Shown: positions 1 to 8,483, counted from the stretch's first letter. The stretch: DNA of 15,244 nt from Nonlabens sp. (GCA_023301395.1 JALZUY010000229.1:1-15244); one strand, 5' to 3'. Notes: generated by a model from the sequence alone, not told the origin. Numbers and translations: made by a program.

Positions 1-30
1 GTTTGATAAATCATCTATTTTTTGTGTTTC

Positions 31-44
31 ACTTTCGCGAAAGC
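31..44. repeat. Dispersed palindrome, copy 1 (one mismatch)
   Basis: This copy reads ACTTTCGCGAAAGC and differs from the perfect palindrome GCTTTCGCGAAAGC only at the first base. It lies in the non-coding leader about 38 bp before the DUF4442 start codon. Further copies are at 3997-4010, 10415-10428 and 12067-12080. A function such as a binding site or methylation site is not shown by the sequence. Confidence 0.75.
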
Positions 45-81
45 GTAATCATAACAAGCCTTTTCATTACATTTACACAAA

Positions 82-543
82 ATGTTAAAAATGATCACTC
101 CTCAAAAAATAAATGCCTTTACCTTCTTAAAACTACCTAGCGCATGGTGGTCAGGTGTCAGGTGTAAGACAATTAATGAAGAGGTTTGTACCGTAAAGGT
201 GAAACATAAATGGTTCAATCAGAACCCATTTAAGAGCATGTATTTTGCCACGCAAGCGATGGCTGCTGAGCTTTCTACAGGAGCGCTAGTAATGTCATTT
301 ATAAAGAGAAGTGACGCACGAGTATCCATGCTCGTAGCTAGAAATGAAGCCGTTTTTACTAAAAAAGCAACTGGTAGAATCACATTTGAGTGCAACGATG
401 GGCACGCTATTCAAGCAGCCATAGAAAAAACCGTAGCCACAGGAGAAGGACAAACCGTGTGGATGGAATCTCGCGGTATCAATCAAGATGGAGTGCAAGT
501 AAGTTTATTCAAATTTGAATGGACGGTGAAGAAAAAGGCTTAG
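82..543 (+). CDS. DUF4442 domain protein (hotdog-fold, thioesterase-like)
   Basis: This 153-residue protein resembles the DUF4442 family, which has a hotdog fold related to acyl-CoA thioesterases and no firmly assigned substrate. What supports the call is the length and the typical pattern: an N-terminal helix region around residues 8-25 (NAFTFLKLPSAWWSGVR), a strand with KVKHKWFNQNPFKSMYFATQAMAAELSTG at about 39-67 matching the family's central helix, and a C-terminal strand ending in FKFEWTVKKK. No signal peptide or membrane segment is seen, so it is probably cytoplasmic. Two start codons are possible, ATG at 82 and ATG at 91 (MLKM or MITP); neither has a clear ribosome site, as is usual in this phylum. 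The gene is followed by a small membrane protein on the same strand 54 bp later. The biochemical role is unknown; the family call comes from recalled sequence resemblance. Confidence 0.75.
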   Translation: MLKMITPQKINAFTFLKLPSAWWSGVRCKTINEEVCTVKVKHKWFNQNPFKSMYFATQAMAAELSTGALVMSFIKRSDARVSMLVARNEAVFTKKATGRITFECNDGHAIQAAIEKTVATGEGQTVWMESRGINQDGVQVSLFKFEWTVKKKA

Positions 544-567
544 ATTAACGATTGGAGATTAACGATT
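542..567 (+). repeat. 12-bp direct repeat overlapping the DUF4442 stop codon
   Basis: AGATTAACGATT occurs at 542-553 and again at 556-567, separated by GG (period 14). The first copy begins inside the TAG stop codon of the upstream gene. It looks like a small tandem duplication; no function is evident. Confidence 0.8.
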
Positions 568-597
568 TTTGATTTATAAATCACAACTGAATTAAAA

Positions 598-834
598 ATG
601 ATAAAGAAGCCAACTTTTAAATATTTCCGCTGGCTATTAATAGCCATAATACTTCTTTTTTCTATTAATGGTGTTCTTGTTTTACTGCAATCATCAGAGT
701 TCTTTACTACTTATTTATTTCGAATTATATTTTTGATAGTATCGTTCGCAGCCATTGTATCTTTAATTTCTGTCCAATTAGATGATGTGAAAAATAAAGA
801 TATTACCTCTTTACAAACCTCAATACCTCAATAG
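598..834 (+). CDS. Small two-helix membrane protein, unknown function
   Basis: This 78-residue hypothetical protein has a basic N-terminus (MIKKPTFKYFR), a first hydrophobic helix at about residues 11-30, a short loop (QSSEFFTTYLFR), a second hydrophobic helix at about 42-60, and a polar C-terminal tail. The basic residues before helix 1 suggest the N-terminus faces the cytoplasm and that both ends are inside. I do not recognise a family. It follows the DUF4442 gene on the same strand at 54 bp and may share its transcript. Its last 32 bp overlap the end of the convergent T9SS protein gene. The strong alternation of hydrophobic and polar parts argues for a real gene, but shortness and lack of a family keep confidence moderate. 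Confidence 0.55.
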   Translation: MIKKPTFKYFRWLLIAIILLFSINGVLVLLQSSEFFTTYLFRIIFLIVSFAAIVSLISVQLDDVKNKDITSLQTSIPQ

Positions 835-3358
835 CATTACCCGATTGTACTCGCACAAAGTAAATTCCAGATTTCAAACTACTTACGTCTATATCCTTAG
901 AAGGAGTGCTTATTAATTCTTGTCCTTGAATATTTATAAGAGTAATTAAATCAATTACATTTTCAGTCTGTAAGTGTAATATGCTGCTCGCTGGATTAGG
1001 ATATAAACTTAATTCAAAGAGTTCTTCCTTTGTCGTAGAAAGTGTTTGTACTACAGTTGTAGTGGTCGTATTTGTGATAATTGCCTCATTAAAGTCAAAG
1101 AAGATATAAGCCGTGTTCTCCATTTGATCACCTACTACAAGATTTTGCTTAGGTTTAATGCGGTAATAGATATAACCGTGACTCATAGGCTCGTTTGCAG
1201 TGCTGTCTGGCAGATTGATATTAGGGAAATCAAAATCTATAAACTGCTTATTCTTAATATGAATTTCTCCTACATCGTGACTCATATCGAGTGGTTCAAA
1301 AGTATCCCAATCTAGATTAGTAGAAAGTGTGTCTGTCACTTTTATGTTAATAGCGCTAGCTGTTCCAGTATTTTGAAAACGGATGAAGTAGTGCAAGTAT
1401 TCACCTAGTTGATTAGGTAAAATCTCTTCTCCTTCAAAAACTGTTTTATCATTAGGGTCATAAGAGTTCATTACTGTTTGAGAAAGAAGATTAGTGTTGT
1501 TTGATATATCCAGATCAGTAAGAGTAGGGTTTATTTGAGCTGTAAAATCTAGAATCTCGCCACCTATTAATACTGGCGGTAGTGCTACATTAAAACTTAC
1601 TTGAATCACACGGGTTTCAAATAAATTTAAGTTGGCGTAGTTATAGTTAATTGTTCCAGTTGTTTGACTCGATGGACTCGTACCGGTGCTATTAAAAGTG
1701 AGCTTTGTAGTATCATAAGTTAAATCTAAAGTTCCAGAAGAAACTTGAGTACCTAGATTCTTCAAGATAATTCTATAGCGAGCCTCAAAACCTGGTCGGG
1801 CAGCATTAGTAGGAATTACACTAATTGATACGTCATCTATAATGTTGGAAACAGATCCTACAAAGTCCTTGTTTGCATCTTGATTTCCTACGCCACTAAA
1901 TACTGTGGAATGACTTGCGGTAGCAAAGGTGAAGTTAGTAATAGGATCTATAGCAGTCGTTAAAGATCCATCATCTGTAAAGTTATCATAAGAGCCATTT
2001 GCTCTTGTATAAGTTGTAAAAGTGTCAGTAGCGTTTGTGCTTGTGATTTTCTTATTATGAATTGGAACATCGCCAGCGTCATAAGTACTGTTGCTGTTTA
2101 AATCATAATAAACACTACCACTTATAACATTAAGATTACAACCGGTAGCGACTTCTAGTGGAGTGTTACAGCCAGGAGCATTATCTCTTATATCTGCATC
2201 TGCGTTGTTAGAATTTAAGTATTGACATATACTCGTTACATTACAAGTAGAAATCAAATCATTATCTACAATTATTAATTGATTAAGTAATGACAAGTCA
2301 GCATTGGCAATAAAATTAAGATCTGTTAGTAAAGGATGACCAGAAATACTCAAGTAATCAAATGGTCTTATATTTTGAAAAGCATTTACTTGAGTTAACG
2401 CTAGGTTCGATAATATAGCTAAGGATCTCATATCTGGAAGGTTGTTAAATCCATTAATGTTCTGTAGGCTATTGTTATGTAGAATAGAAACTCCTTGAAC
2501 ACTGGTTAATGCATTAAAATCGTCTAGCGCAGTAAGGTTAGAGTTTAAACCTATGGTAAGTAAAGAGTTTATAGTGGTGAGGTTTGTAAAAACATTATTC
2601 AAGCTAGTTAATCCATTATCATAAATACGTAAACTATGAACGGTTTGGACATTTTGAAATGCATTTAAATTGGTCAATGATGGATTTCCTTCAATCTCTA
2701 AAGTACTGATTATAGGGCTACTTTGAAAAGCATTTAAAGTACTCAGTACCTGATTATTCCTGATTTTTATTAAGGATCCACCACCAGAAGGTGCAACATT
2801 TATATTTTGAAAAGCATTAATACTGGTTAAAGCTTGATTACTACTTATATCAAGAAAAGTAATGTTTGTAAAGTGATCAAAACCGCTCAAATCTGTAAGA
2901 ACATTATCACCAAAGATATTTAATTGATTTAATGACGTAAGGTGATTGAGAGCACTGTAATCTTGAGTGTTGTTATCAACAAGTCTGATGTTGTTGAGAG
3001 TGATTATGTTTTGCAATCCGTTTATACTCTGTAAGTTAGATTGAATTAACCACATGGAATCCATACTTGTGAGATTTGTCAAATCACTAAAATCTACAAG
3101 TTGTGTTACTTGATCCATTTGTAATCTTCCGGCAATAGAGGTGATGCCGCTTAATCCTGCGAGATTAGAAATGTTTGAATTGTTACTGTTAGAATAACTA
3201 CCTAGATATAAGTCACCTTGTAGTTGAGTACAGTTAGGATAAGTGGTTGTAAAGGCATCCACATCTGCTTGGGTTTCTAAAATGACATTTCCTGTTGGAC
3301 ATTGAGCTGCAGCTAGAGTAGCGATGCAACCTATGAGGATCGTGAGTAGTGTTTTCAT
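803..3358 (-). CDS. Secreted LRR-like protein with T9SS type A sorting domain
   Basis: This 851-residue protein is exported by Sec and then by the type IX system to the surface or medium. Residues 1-19 form a signal peptide (MKTLLTILIGCIATLAAAQ). Residues about 50-370 are degenerate leucine-rich or receptor-L-like repeats with asparagine ladders (LxxLxxLxIxxN); a NAFQ word recurs at 181, 209, 232 and 325. A cysteine-bearing cap follows at about 372-407. Residues 410-500 resemble an SdrD-B-like Ig module (DLNSNSTYDAGD). Two beta-rich modules follow, the second (about 632-768) beginning SYDPNDK and resembling the DUF7619 module common in T9SS cargo. Residues 783-851 are the sorting domain, with LYPNPA near the start, GIYFVRV near the end and a basic terminus FVKR. 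LRR cargo of this type is often adhesive or ligand-binding, but the ligand is unknown. It is divergent from menC. Confidence 0.9.
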   Translation of the reverse strand: MKTLLTILIGCIATLAAAQCPTGNVILETQADVDAFTTTYPNCTQLQGDLYLGSYSNSNNSNISNLAGLSGITSIAGRLQMDQVTQLVDFSDLTNLTSMDSMWLIQSNLQSINGLQNIITLNNIRLVDNNTQDYSALNHLTSLNQLNIFGDNVLTDLSGFDHFTNITFLDISSNQALTSINAFQNINVAPSGGGSLIKIRNNQVLSTLNAFQSSPIISTLEIEGNPSLTNLNAFQNVQTVHSLRIYDNGLTSLNNVFTNLTTINSLLTIGLNSNLTALDDFNALTSVQGVSILHNNSLQNINGFNNLPDMRSLAILSNLALTQVNAFQNIRPFDYLSISGHPLLTDLNFIANADLSLLNQLIIVDNDLISTCNVTSICQYLNSNNADADIRDNAPGCNTPLEVATGCNLNVISGSVYYDLNSNSTYDAGDVPIHNKKITSTNATDTFTTYTRANGSYDNFTDDGSLTTAIDPITNFTFATASHSTVFSGVGNQDANKDFVGSVSNIIDDVSISVIPTNAARPGFEARYRIILKNLGTQVSSGTLDLTYDTTKLTFNSTGTSPSSQTTGTINYNYANLNLFETRVIQVSFNVALPPVLIGGEILDFTAQINPTLTDLDISNNTNLLSQTVMNSYDPNDKTVFEGEEILPNQLGEYLHYFIRFQNTGTASAINIKVTDTLSTNLDWDTFEPLDMSHDVGEIHIKNKQFIDFDFPNINLPDSTANEPMSHGYIYYRIKPKQNLVVGDQMENTAYIFFDFNEAIITNTTTTTVVQTLSTTKEELFELSLYPNPASSILHLQTENVIDLITLINIQGQELISTPSKDIDVSSLKSGIYFVRVQSGNAIEVLRFVKR

Positions 3359-3494
3359 TATGGCGGTTTTATTGATTGATTAACAGATAGATGTAATAAT
3401 TGTTAAATGGTTGCGTTGTGATCCATCAAATTATAAAATAATAATTTTAGAAGGCATATGTAATTCTCCATAGAATCCTTTCTATATTGCGTCT

Positions 3495-4538
3495 ATGCAA
3501 GCTTTTTTTAAGAAATATACACTAGAATTTAGACGTCCAGCGGGAACCTCTCGTGGTGTGTTACGTGTCAAAGAAACCTATTTTTTATACCTCACAAATG
3601 GTGCAAAAACAGGAATAGGTGAGTGTAATTTGTTTAAAGGTCTATCCATAGATGATCGACCAGATTATGAAGAGAAACTGCAATGGTTGTGCGATCATAT
3701 TTCAGGAAACCCTATCAGTGTCATGATGGAGTTGAAGGAATGGCCATCAATATTATTTGGATATGAAATGGCTTTGAAATCACTACAATCCCAAGATCCG
3801 TTTACACTTTTCCCATCTATGTTTACCGCTGGAGAAGACACTATTAATATCAATGGCTTAGTATGGATGGGCGATCAAGAGTTCATGCTGCAAGAACTTG
3901 AGAATAAACTAGAAAGTGGTTTCAACTGTATTAAGTTGAAGATAGGTGCTATTGATTTTGATAAAGAACTTGAATTGCTTGCGGCTGTGAGATCACGCTT
4001 TTGCGAAAGCGAAATCACGATAAGAGTAGATGCAAACGGAGCTTTTACACCTCAAAATGCGATGAGTAAGTTAGATGCGCTAGCTCATTACCAAGTCCAT
4101 AGTATAGAACAGCCTATTCAACAAGGACAATGGCAAGAAATGGCTGCGCTCTGTGAACAATCTCCCATAGATATTGCGCTAGACGAGGAACTTATAGGTC
4201 TCTATGATATTGAAGACAAGCAACGTTGTGTAGAAACTATAAAGCCGCAATATATTATTTTAAAACCTGCTCTTGTAGGCGGTTTTCAAAGCTGTAGAGA
4301 ATGGATTAATATTGCGGTAAGTAATAACACAGGCTGGTGGATGACTAGCGCACTGGAATCTAACGTAGGTCTCAATGCGATTGCACAATTCACTTACACG
4401 TTAGGAAATGAAATGCCGCAAGGACTAGGTACTGGTGGATTGTACACTAATAATATAGATGCGCCGCTGGAGATTAAAAACGGTACTTTACGATGTAACA
4501 ATATCTCACAATGGGATACTAATGTTTTAAATTTATAG
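3495..4538 (+). CDS. menC: o-Succinylbenzoate synthase (MenC)
   Basis: This enolase-superfamily enzyme (347 residues) dehydrates SHCHC to o-succinylbenzoate, the aromatic intermediate of menaquinone synthesis. The expected barrel residues are all visible: the KxK acid/base motif at Lys147-Lys149 (IKLKIG), metal ligands Asp179 (VDANGAF), Glu205 (SIEQP) and Asp230 (ALDEE), and the second catalytic Lys257 (ILKPALVGG). The length is normal and it should be cytoplasmic. It starts a tight cluster, with only 3 bp to the next gene and menE as third gene, which strongly supports MenC over other family members such as dipeptide epimerases. A possible -7-like word, TATATTG at 3483, would imply a very short leader, but it does not match the consensus well. 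Residues 168-172 (RFCES) are encoded by a one-mismatch copy of the dispersed palindrome, on the segment just before the strand carrying Asp179. Confidence 0.93.
   Translation: MQAFFKKYTLEFRRPAGTSRGVLRVKETYFLYLTNGAKTGIGECNLFKGLSIDDRPDYEEKLQWLCDHISGNPISVMMELKEWPSILFGYEMALKSLQSQDPFTLFPSMFTAGEDTININGLVWMGDQEFMLQELENKLESGFNCIKLKIGAIDFDKELELLAAVRSRFCESEITIRVDANGAFTPQNAMSKLDALAHYQVHSIEQPIQQGQWQEMAALCEQSPIDIALDEELIGLYDIEDKQRCVETIKPQYIILKPALVGGFQSCREWINIAVSNNTGWWMTSALESNVGLNAIAQFTYTLGNEMPQGLGTGGLYTNNIDAPLEIKNGTLRCNNISQWDTNVLNL
3997..4010. repeat. Dispersed palindrome, copy 2 (inside menC, one mismatch)
   Basis: GCTTTTGCGAAAGC differs from GCTTTCGCGAAAGC at one base. It lies in frame within menC and is read as (R)FCES, where the perfect repeat would give (R)FRES. 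The reading frame differs from that used by the copies in ribD and the EamA gene. Confidence 0.7.
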
Positions 4539-4541
4539 AAA

Positions 4542-5516
4542 ATGTTTATTTTAAAAGGAGCAAATGGTTTTCACGATGGTTGGAAATGGATTATAGGTGC
4601 AATTGTTATTTTTATAGGCTGTCAGTTAGTAGGAGCAATGCCTTTTTTAATTGCTATTATTTTTGAACTTATATCAAATGACGGTTTACAGTCTATGAGT
4701 TCCTTAGATGAATCTAGTATGATGAATATATTTTCTAAAAACATTACGTTCTTTCTGTTAATGTTTTCATTTGTAATAGGAACTATAACATGGTGGCTCT
4801 GGATAAAATATATTCATAAATTATCTTGGGCAGCTGCGACTACCTCACGAGATAAGTTTGACTGGAGTAGAGCCTTTTTTGCTTTTGGTATTGTAGGAGC
4901 TGTATCTGTAGCAACCACTGTACTTGGATATTACGCAGATCCTGAAGTTTATATTTGGAATTTTGACCTTACTAATTTTGTGATTCTATTTGTAATTGCA
5001 ATTATTTTAGTGCCTATTCAAACGACTTGGGAAGAGTTATTCTTTAGAAGTTATGCCATGCAAGGTTTAGGAATTCTAACGGGAAATCGCGCAGTTCCAT
5101 TTATAATCACATCGGTTGTTTTTGGGATGATGCATGTTTTTAATCCCGAAATTGCCAGAATGGGTTATATCGTAATGATATGGTATATAGGTACTGGGTT
5201 TTTGCTAGGAACATTCACATTAATGGATGAAGGAACTGAACTGGCTATAGGTTTTCACGCGGCAAATAATCTTTTCATTGCATTACTTGTAACTGCAGAC
5301 TGGACTGCATTTCAAACAGATTCTCTACTTATAGACACATCAGATCCAGCAGCAACTTGGATGACTTTTATTCCTATGTTTATTTATTATCCAGCACTTA
5401 TTTTGATATTTGCTAAGAAATACAAATGGAAGAACTGGGATGAAAGATTATTTGGTAAAATAGATGTTCCAGCTTTAAAAGATAGTTATGACTCCAGAAA
5501 TACACCCAGCATTTAA
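4542..5516 (+). CDS. CPBP-family intramembrane metalloprotease
   Basis: This 324-residue polytopic membrane protein carries the three CPBP (CAAX protease and bacteriocin-processing, formerly Abi) motifs: EExxxR at Glu164-Glu165-Arg169 (WEELFFR), FxxxH at Phe194-His198 (FGMMH), and HxxxN at His239-Asn243 (FHAANN). Hydrophobic segments occur at about 16-42, 66-90, 110-130, 143-160, 184-200, 208-227, 235-250 and 273-290. The family includes Rce1-type CAAX proteases and bacteriocin-immunity proteins; the substrate here is unknown. Its start is 3 bp after menC, and its last 29 bp overlap menE in another frame, so the three genes are surely co-transcribed. Either it serves a purpose linked to membrane or quinone biology, or it is a passenger in the operon. 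The catalytic motifs are intact, so it is probably active. Confidence 0.92.
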   Translation: MFILKGANGFHDGWKWIIGAIVIFIGCQLVGAMPFLIAIIFELISNDGLQSMSSLDESSMMNIFSKNITFFLLMFSFVIGTITWWLWIKYIHKLSWAAATTSRDKFDWSRAFFAFGIVGAVSVATTVLGYYADPEVYIWNFDLTNFVILFVIAIILVPIQTTWEELFFRSYAMQGLGILTGNRAVPFIITSVVFGMMHVFNPEIARMGYIVMIWYIGTGFLLGTFTLMDEGTELAIGFHAANNLFIALLVTADWTAFQTDSLLIDTSDPAATWMTFIPMFIYYPALILIFAKKYKWKNWDERLFGKIDVPALKDSYDSRNTPSI

Positions 5517-6558
5517 ACTCAACGGGCATTCACTCGATCATTATGGAGTTATGGAAGTTGCGTATTCTTATGTGAAAGAAGGCGAAGACTGGGAAAAAGA
5601 AGTAGGTGATTTTTTATTGAGTTGGTTAGATGATTTTGATGTAGTAACTGTTTATACAAGTGGTTCTACAGGAGAGCCTACAGAGTATAAGTTAAGTAAG
5701 CAGCACATGATCAATAGTGCTGCGATTACTGGTGAGCGATTTGAATTAAGTTACGGAACAGAAGCATTATGTTGTTTACCATTAAGTTATATCGCAGGTA
5801 AGATGATGCTTGTACGTGCACTCACCTTAGGATGGGAGATAGACCTGGTAAAACCTAGTTTAAAACCACTTAAAAAAGCTGAGAAACGTTATGACTTCAC
5901 TGCAATGACACCATTACAAGTAACGAAGTCTTTAAAATATATTCATAAAACCAAAACAGTTCTTATAGGTGGTGCTTCTATACGTTCTCAACTTGTAGAA
6001 GATTTAAAGCATAAGCACACTCGTGCGTTCCATTCTTATGGAATGACTGAGACTGCTTCTCACGTAGCTATTAAACAACTCTACCCAATATTAGAATCTT
6101 ATTATACAGCAGTAGGAGACACCAATTTTGAAAAAGATAAAAGAGATTGTCTAGTTATAAATGCACCATCAATAGGAGCAGAGCAATTAGTTACTAATGA
6201 TATGGTAAACCTTATTGATGCTCAAAGATTTAAAATCCTAGGCCGCATAGATGATGTCATCAATAGTGGTGGAGTTAAAATTCATCCAGATGCTGTGGAG
6301 CAAAAACTATCTAAACACATCAAACAAAGATTCTTTGTCACTGGAATAAGTGATGAAGAACTAGGTGAGAAAGTAATTCTAATTATTGAAGGTGAAAAAG
6401 TTGAAGTTCAAGAAGCTTTTGAATCACTCGATAAATATGAAGTGCCTAAGGAAATCTACTTTGTAAAAGTTTTTCAAGAAACGCATACTAAGAAAGTGAA
6501 TAAACGTTCAACGCTTGAAATATTGTTTAAGAATCTAACTTCTCCGCAACTACTTTAG
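5488..6558 (+). CDS. menE: o-Succinylbenzoate-CoA ligase (MenE), short form
   Basis: This AMP-forming acyl-CoA synthetase activates o-succinylbenzoate to its CoA thioester in menaquinone synthesis. Motifs in order are the P-loop YTSGSTGEP (56-64), YGMTET (184-189), the hinge GRIDD (252-256) followed by VINSGGVKI, and TKKVNKR near the end, where Lys336 aligns with the catalytic lysine. At 356 residues it is about 100 shorter than enterobacterial or Bacillus MenE; the missing part lies at the N-terminus, as in other Bacteroidota. The P-loop lysine (usually TGxPK) is replaced by Thr65. The start ATG lies 29 bp inside the CPBP gene, suggesting translational coupling. The 3' end overlaps the convergent phosphatase gene by 32 bp. 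Position behind menC makes MenE much more likely than another ligase. Confidence 0.9.
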   Translation: MTPEIHPAFKLNGHSLDHYGVMEVAYSYVKEGEDWEKEVGDFLLSWLDDFDVVTVYTSGSTGEPTEYKLSKQHMINSAAITGERFELSYGTEALCCLPLSYIAGKMMLVRALTLGWEIDLVKPSLKPLKKAEKRYDFTAMTPLQVTKSLKYIHKTKTVLIGGASIRSQLVEDLKHKHTRAFHSYGMTETASHVAIKQLYPILESYYTAVGDTNFEKDKRDCLVINAPSIGAEQLVTNDMVNLIDAQRFKILGRIDDVINSGGVKIHPDAVEQKLSKHIKQRFFVTGISDEELGEKVILIIEGEKVEVQEAFESLDKYEVPKEIYFVKVFQETHTKKVNKRSTLEILFKNLTSPQLL

Positions 6559-6994
6559 ACACTTGATCTAGCATGCGATAGACATTATCAAATCCTTGAT
6601 CACCTCCATAATATGGATCTGGAACGTCCAGGTCTTCATTAGGGAAAGCCCAGTCTAGGATTTTATGAACCTTAGCACGTTGTGCATCAGTTGTGGCAAG
6701 CGCAACTGTATCTCTATAGTTAGAATTGTCCATTACAAATATGTAATCAAAGTCTTCTAAGTCTTGAGCTGTAAGTTTACGACTCGCTTGACTCGAGATA
6801 TCTATTCCGTGTCGTTTTGCAACTGCAATGGATCTTTTATCTGGAGCTTGTCCACGATGACTGCCGCTGGTTCCAGCGCTATCAATGCTGTATTTAAGAA
6901 AATTTAACTTAGAACGCATAATACCTTCGGCCAGTGGAGACCTACAAATATTACCTAGGCATACCATTAAAATGGATGTCTTATTGCTACTCAT
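6527..6994 (-). CDS. Low-molecular-weight protein tyrosine phosphatase
   Basis: This 155-residue cytoplasmic phosphatase hydrolyses phosphotyrosine (or related phosphoesters) through a cysteinyl-phosphate intermediate. The catalytic loop C-X5-R-S-P is at Cys12-Arg18 (VCLGNICRSP), and the general acid Asp126 is in VPDPYYGG. The length matches the family. It begins 9 bp after the dnaA stop codon on the same strand, so the two are probably one transcript. In bacteria such enzymes often pair with a tyrosine autokinase in polysaccharide export, but none is in this window, so the substrate is open; arsenate reductase of the same fold is less likely because the downstream redox cysteines are absent. 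The end overlaps menE by 32 bp in a convergent arrangement. Confidence 0.93.
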   Translation of the reverse strand: MSSNKTSILMVCLGNICRSPLAEGIMRSKLNFLKYSIDSAGTSGSHRGQAPDKRSIAVAKRHGIDISSQASRKLTAQDLEDFDYIFVMDNSNYRDTVALATTDAQRAKVHKILDWAFPNEDLDVPDPYYGGDQGFDNVYRMLDQVSKVVAEKLDS

Positions 6995-7003
6995 TACTAT
7001 TGA

Positions 7004-8431
7004 TTAATTAGTAAGTTTTTTACTTAGATCTTCAACGTACTTGTTGAATTGCTTATCAGTAGAAGCTAGATTATCTACTGTTTTACAAGCGTGAAGAACC
7101 GTTGCATGATCACGTTTCCCTATTTGAGAACCTATGCTTGCTAGAGAAGCTTTGGTCATTTTCTTAGAGAAATACATAGCTAGTTGTCTAGCTTGTACGA
7201 TGTGACGTTTACGAGTCTTAGATTGTAAAGTCTCTACATCCATCTGGAAGTAATCACTAACCACTTGCTGTATTTGATCAATAGAGATCTCACGTTTCGT
7301 ATTCTTAACGTAATTCTCTACAATCTTGCGAGCTAATTCTATAGTGATATCCTTGCGATTAAAAGAAGAGTGAGCAATTAAAGAAATAATAGCACCTTCT
7401 AACTCACGTATGTTAGTCTTAATATTATCAGCTAGGTAATGAATGATATCGTCATCCATTTCTACACCATCGCGATATAATTTGTTCTTAATAATAGAAA
7501 CACGTGTTTCATAATCAGGATGATTCAGCTCAGCACTAAGTCCCCATTTAAAACGAGATAATAAGCGTTGCTCAATATCTTGCATGTCTACTGGTTTCTT
7601 GTCACTTGTAAGAATCACCTGCTTACCATTTTGGTGTAAGTGATTAAATATGTGGAAGAAAACATCTTGAGTACTTGCTTTACCAGCAAAGAATTGAATG
7701 TCATCTACTATAAGAACATCTACAATTTGATAGAAATGAATAAAGTCATTTCTATTGTTCTTGCGTACAGATTCTATGTATTGTTGTGTAAACTTTTCGG
7801 CACTTATATAAAGTACAGTCTTGTCTGGATAGTTTTCTTTTATTCCAACACCTATTGCATGAGCAAGGTGAGTTTTCCCTAATCCTACACCACCAAAAAT
7901 CAATAATGGATTAAATGAAGTTCCTCCAGGTTTGTTTGAAACTGCCATTCCAGCACTACGTGCTAACCTGTTAGAATCTCCTTCTAGAAAACTATCAAAA
8001 TTATATGATGGATTTAATTGAGATTCAATTTTCACATTTCTTATTCCAGGAATAATAAATGGATTCTTCAACTCTGGACTTTTACTTCTTACAGGTGCAT
8101 CAACTGATTGTGAAGATTGAATAGAGCGATTGCTGCTAGGAATTTTTTCAGTAAATGGCTCCATACCTTTTAAGGTGTTTTCCATTTTAATAGCATAAAT
8201 TAACTTTGCGCCTTCACCTAGCTCACGAGTAAGAGCTGTTTTTAATAATTTTATATAATGTTCCTCTAACCATTCATAGAAAAAACGACTAGGTACTTGA
8301 ATGCTTAAAGCAGTTTCAGTTAATTTCACAGGTTTGATAGGTTCAAACCATGTTTTATAAGCTTGGGGATTTATATTATCTTTTATAAATAGTAGGCAAT
8401 TTTCCCATACCGATGATGCTGTCGATGCCAT
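7004..8431 (-). CDS. dnaA: Chromosomal replication initiator DnaA
   Basis: DnaA binds DnaA boxes at oriC and melts the origin to start replication. The 475-residue protein shows all four domains: domain I (1-85, VWENCLLFIKDNINPQAYKTWF), a variable linker (86-130), the AAA+ domain with Walker A GGVGLGKTH (180-188), Walker B VLIVDDIQFF (239-248) and an arginine-rich sensor region QRLLSRFKWG (288-297), and the DNA-binding domain IV, whose signature IGKRDHATVLHA is at 437-448. The ATG at 8431 is preceded by about 156 bp of AT-rich DNA containing DnaA-box-like sites and a candidate promoter. The phosphatase gene follows at 9 bp. All key residues are present and the gene looks fully functional. Confidence 0.98.
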   Translation of the reverse strand: MASTASSVWENCLLFIKDNINPQAYKTWFEPIKPVKLTETALSIQVPSRFFYEWLEEHYIKLLKTALTRELGEGAKLIYAIKMENTLKGMEPFTEKIPSSNRSIQSSQSVDAPVRSKSPELKNPFIIPGIRNVKIESQLNPSYNFDSFLEGDSNRLARSAGMAVSNKPGGTSFNPLLIFGGVGLGKTHLAHAIGVGIKENYPDKTVLYISAEKFTQQYIESVRKNNRNDFIHFYQIVDVLIVDDIQFFAGKASTQDVFFHIFNHLHQNGKQVILTSDKKPVDMQDIEQRLLSRFKWGLSAELNHPDYETRVSIIKNKLYRDGVEMDDDIIHYLADNIKTNIRELEGAIISLIAHSSFNRKDITIELARKIVENYVKNTKREISIDQIQQVVSDYFQMDVETLQSKTRKRHIVQARQLAMYFSKKMTKASLASIGSQIGKRDHATVLHACKTVDNLASTDKQFNKYVEDLSKKLTN

Positions 8432-8474
8432 AAAATAAATTACTTTTAAAGATTAAGGTTGGTACGATTAAGAA

Positions 8475-8483
8475 AGTGGAAAA
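8475..8483 (-). promoter_or_regulatory. Degenerate DnaA box upstream of dnaA
   Basis: On the minus strand this reads TTTTCCACT, matching the relaxed consensus TTWTNCACA at all but the last base. It lies 44 bp before the dnaA start codon, just downstream of the proposed promoter. It is weak alone and is listed because a perfect box lies 37 bp away. Confidence 0.35.

Noticed and set aside
2249..3211. CRISPR-like or tandem DNA repeats within the T9SS gene
   Set aside because: The periodicity follows codons of LRR-like protein units, is degenerate, and lacks identical repeats with regular spacers.
3359..3494. Divergent promoters between the T9SS gene and menC
   Set aside because: TATAATTTG (minus) and TATATTG (plus) resemble -7 elements, but spacing within the word or the partner -33 element does not fit, so I do not annotate them.
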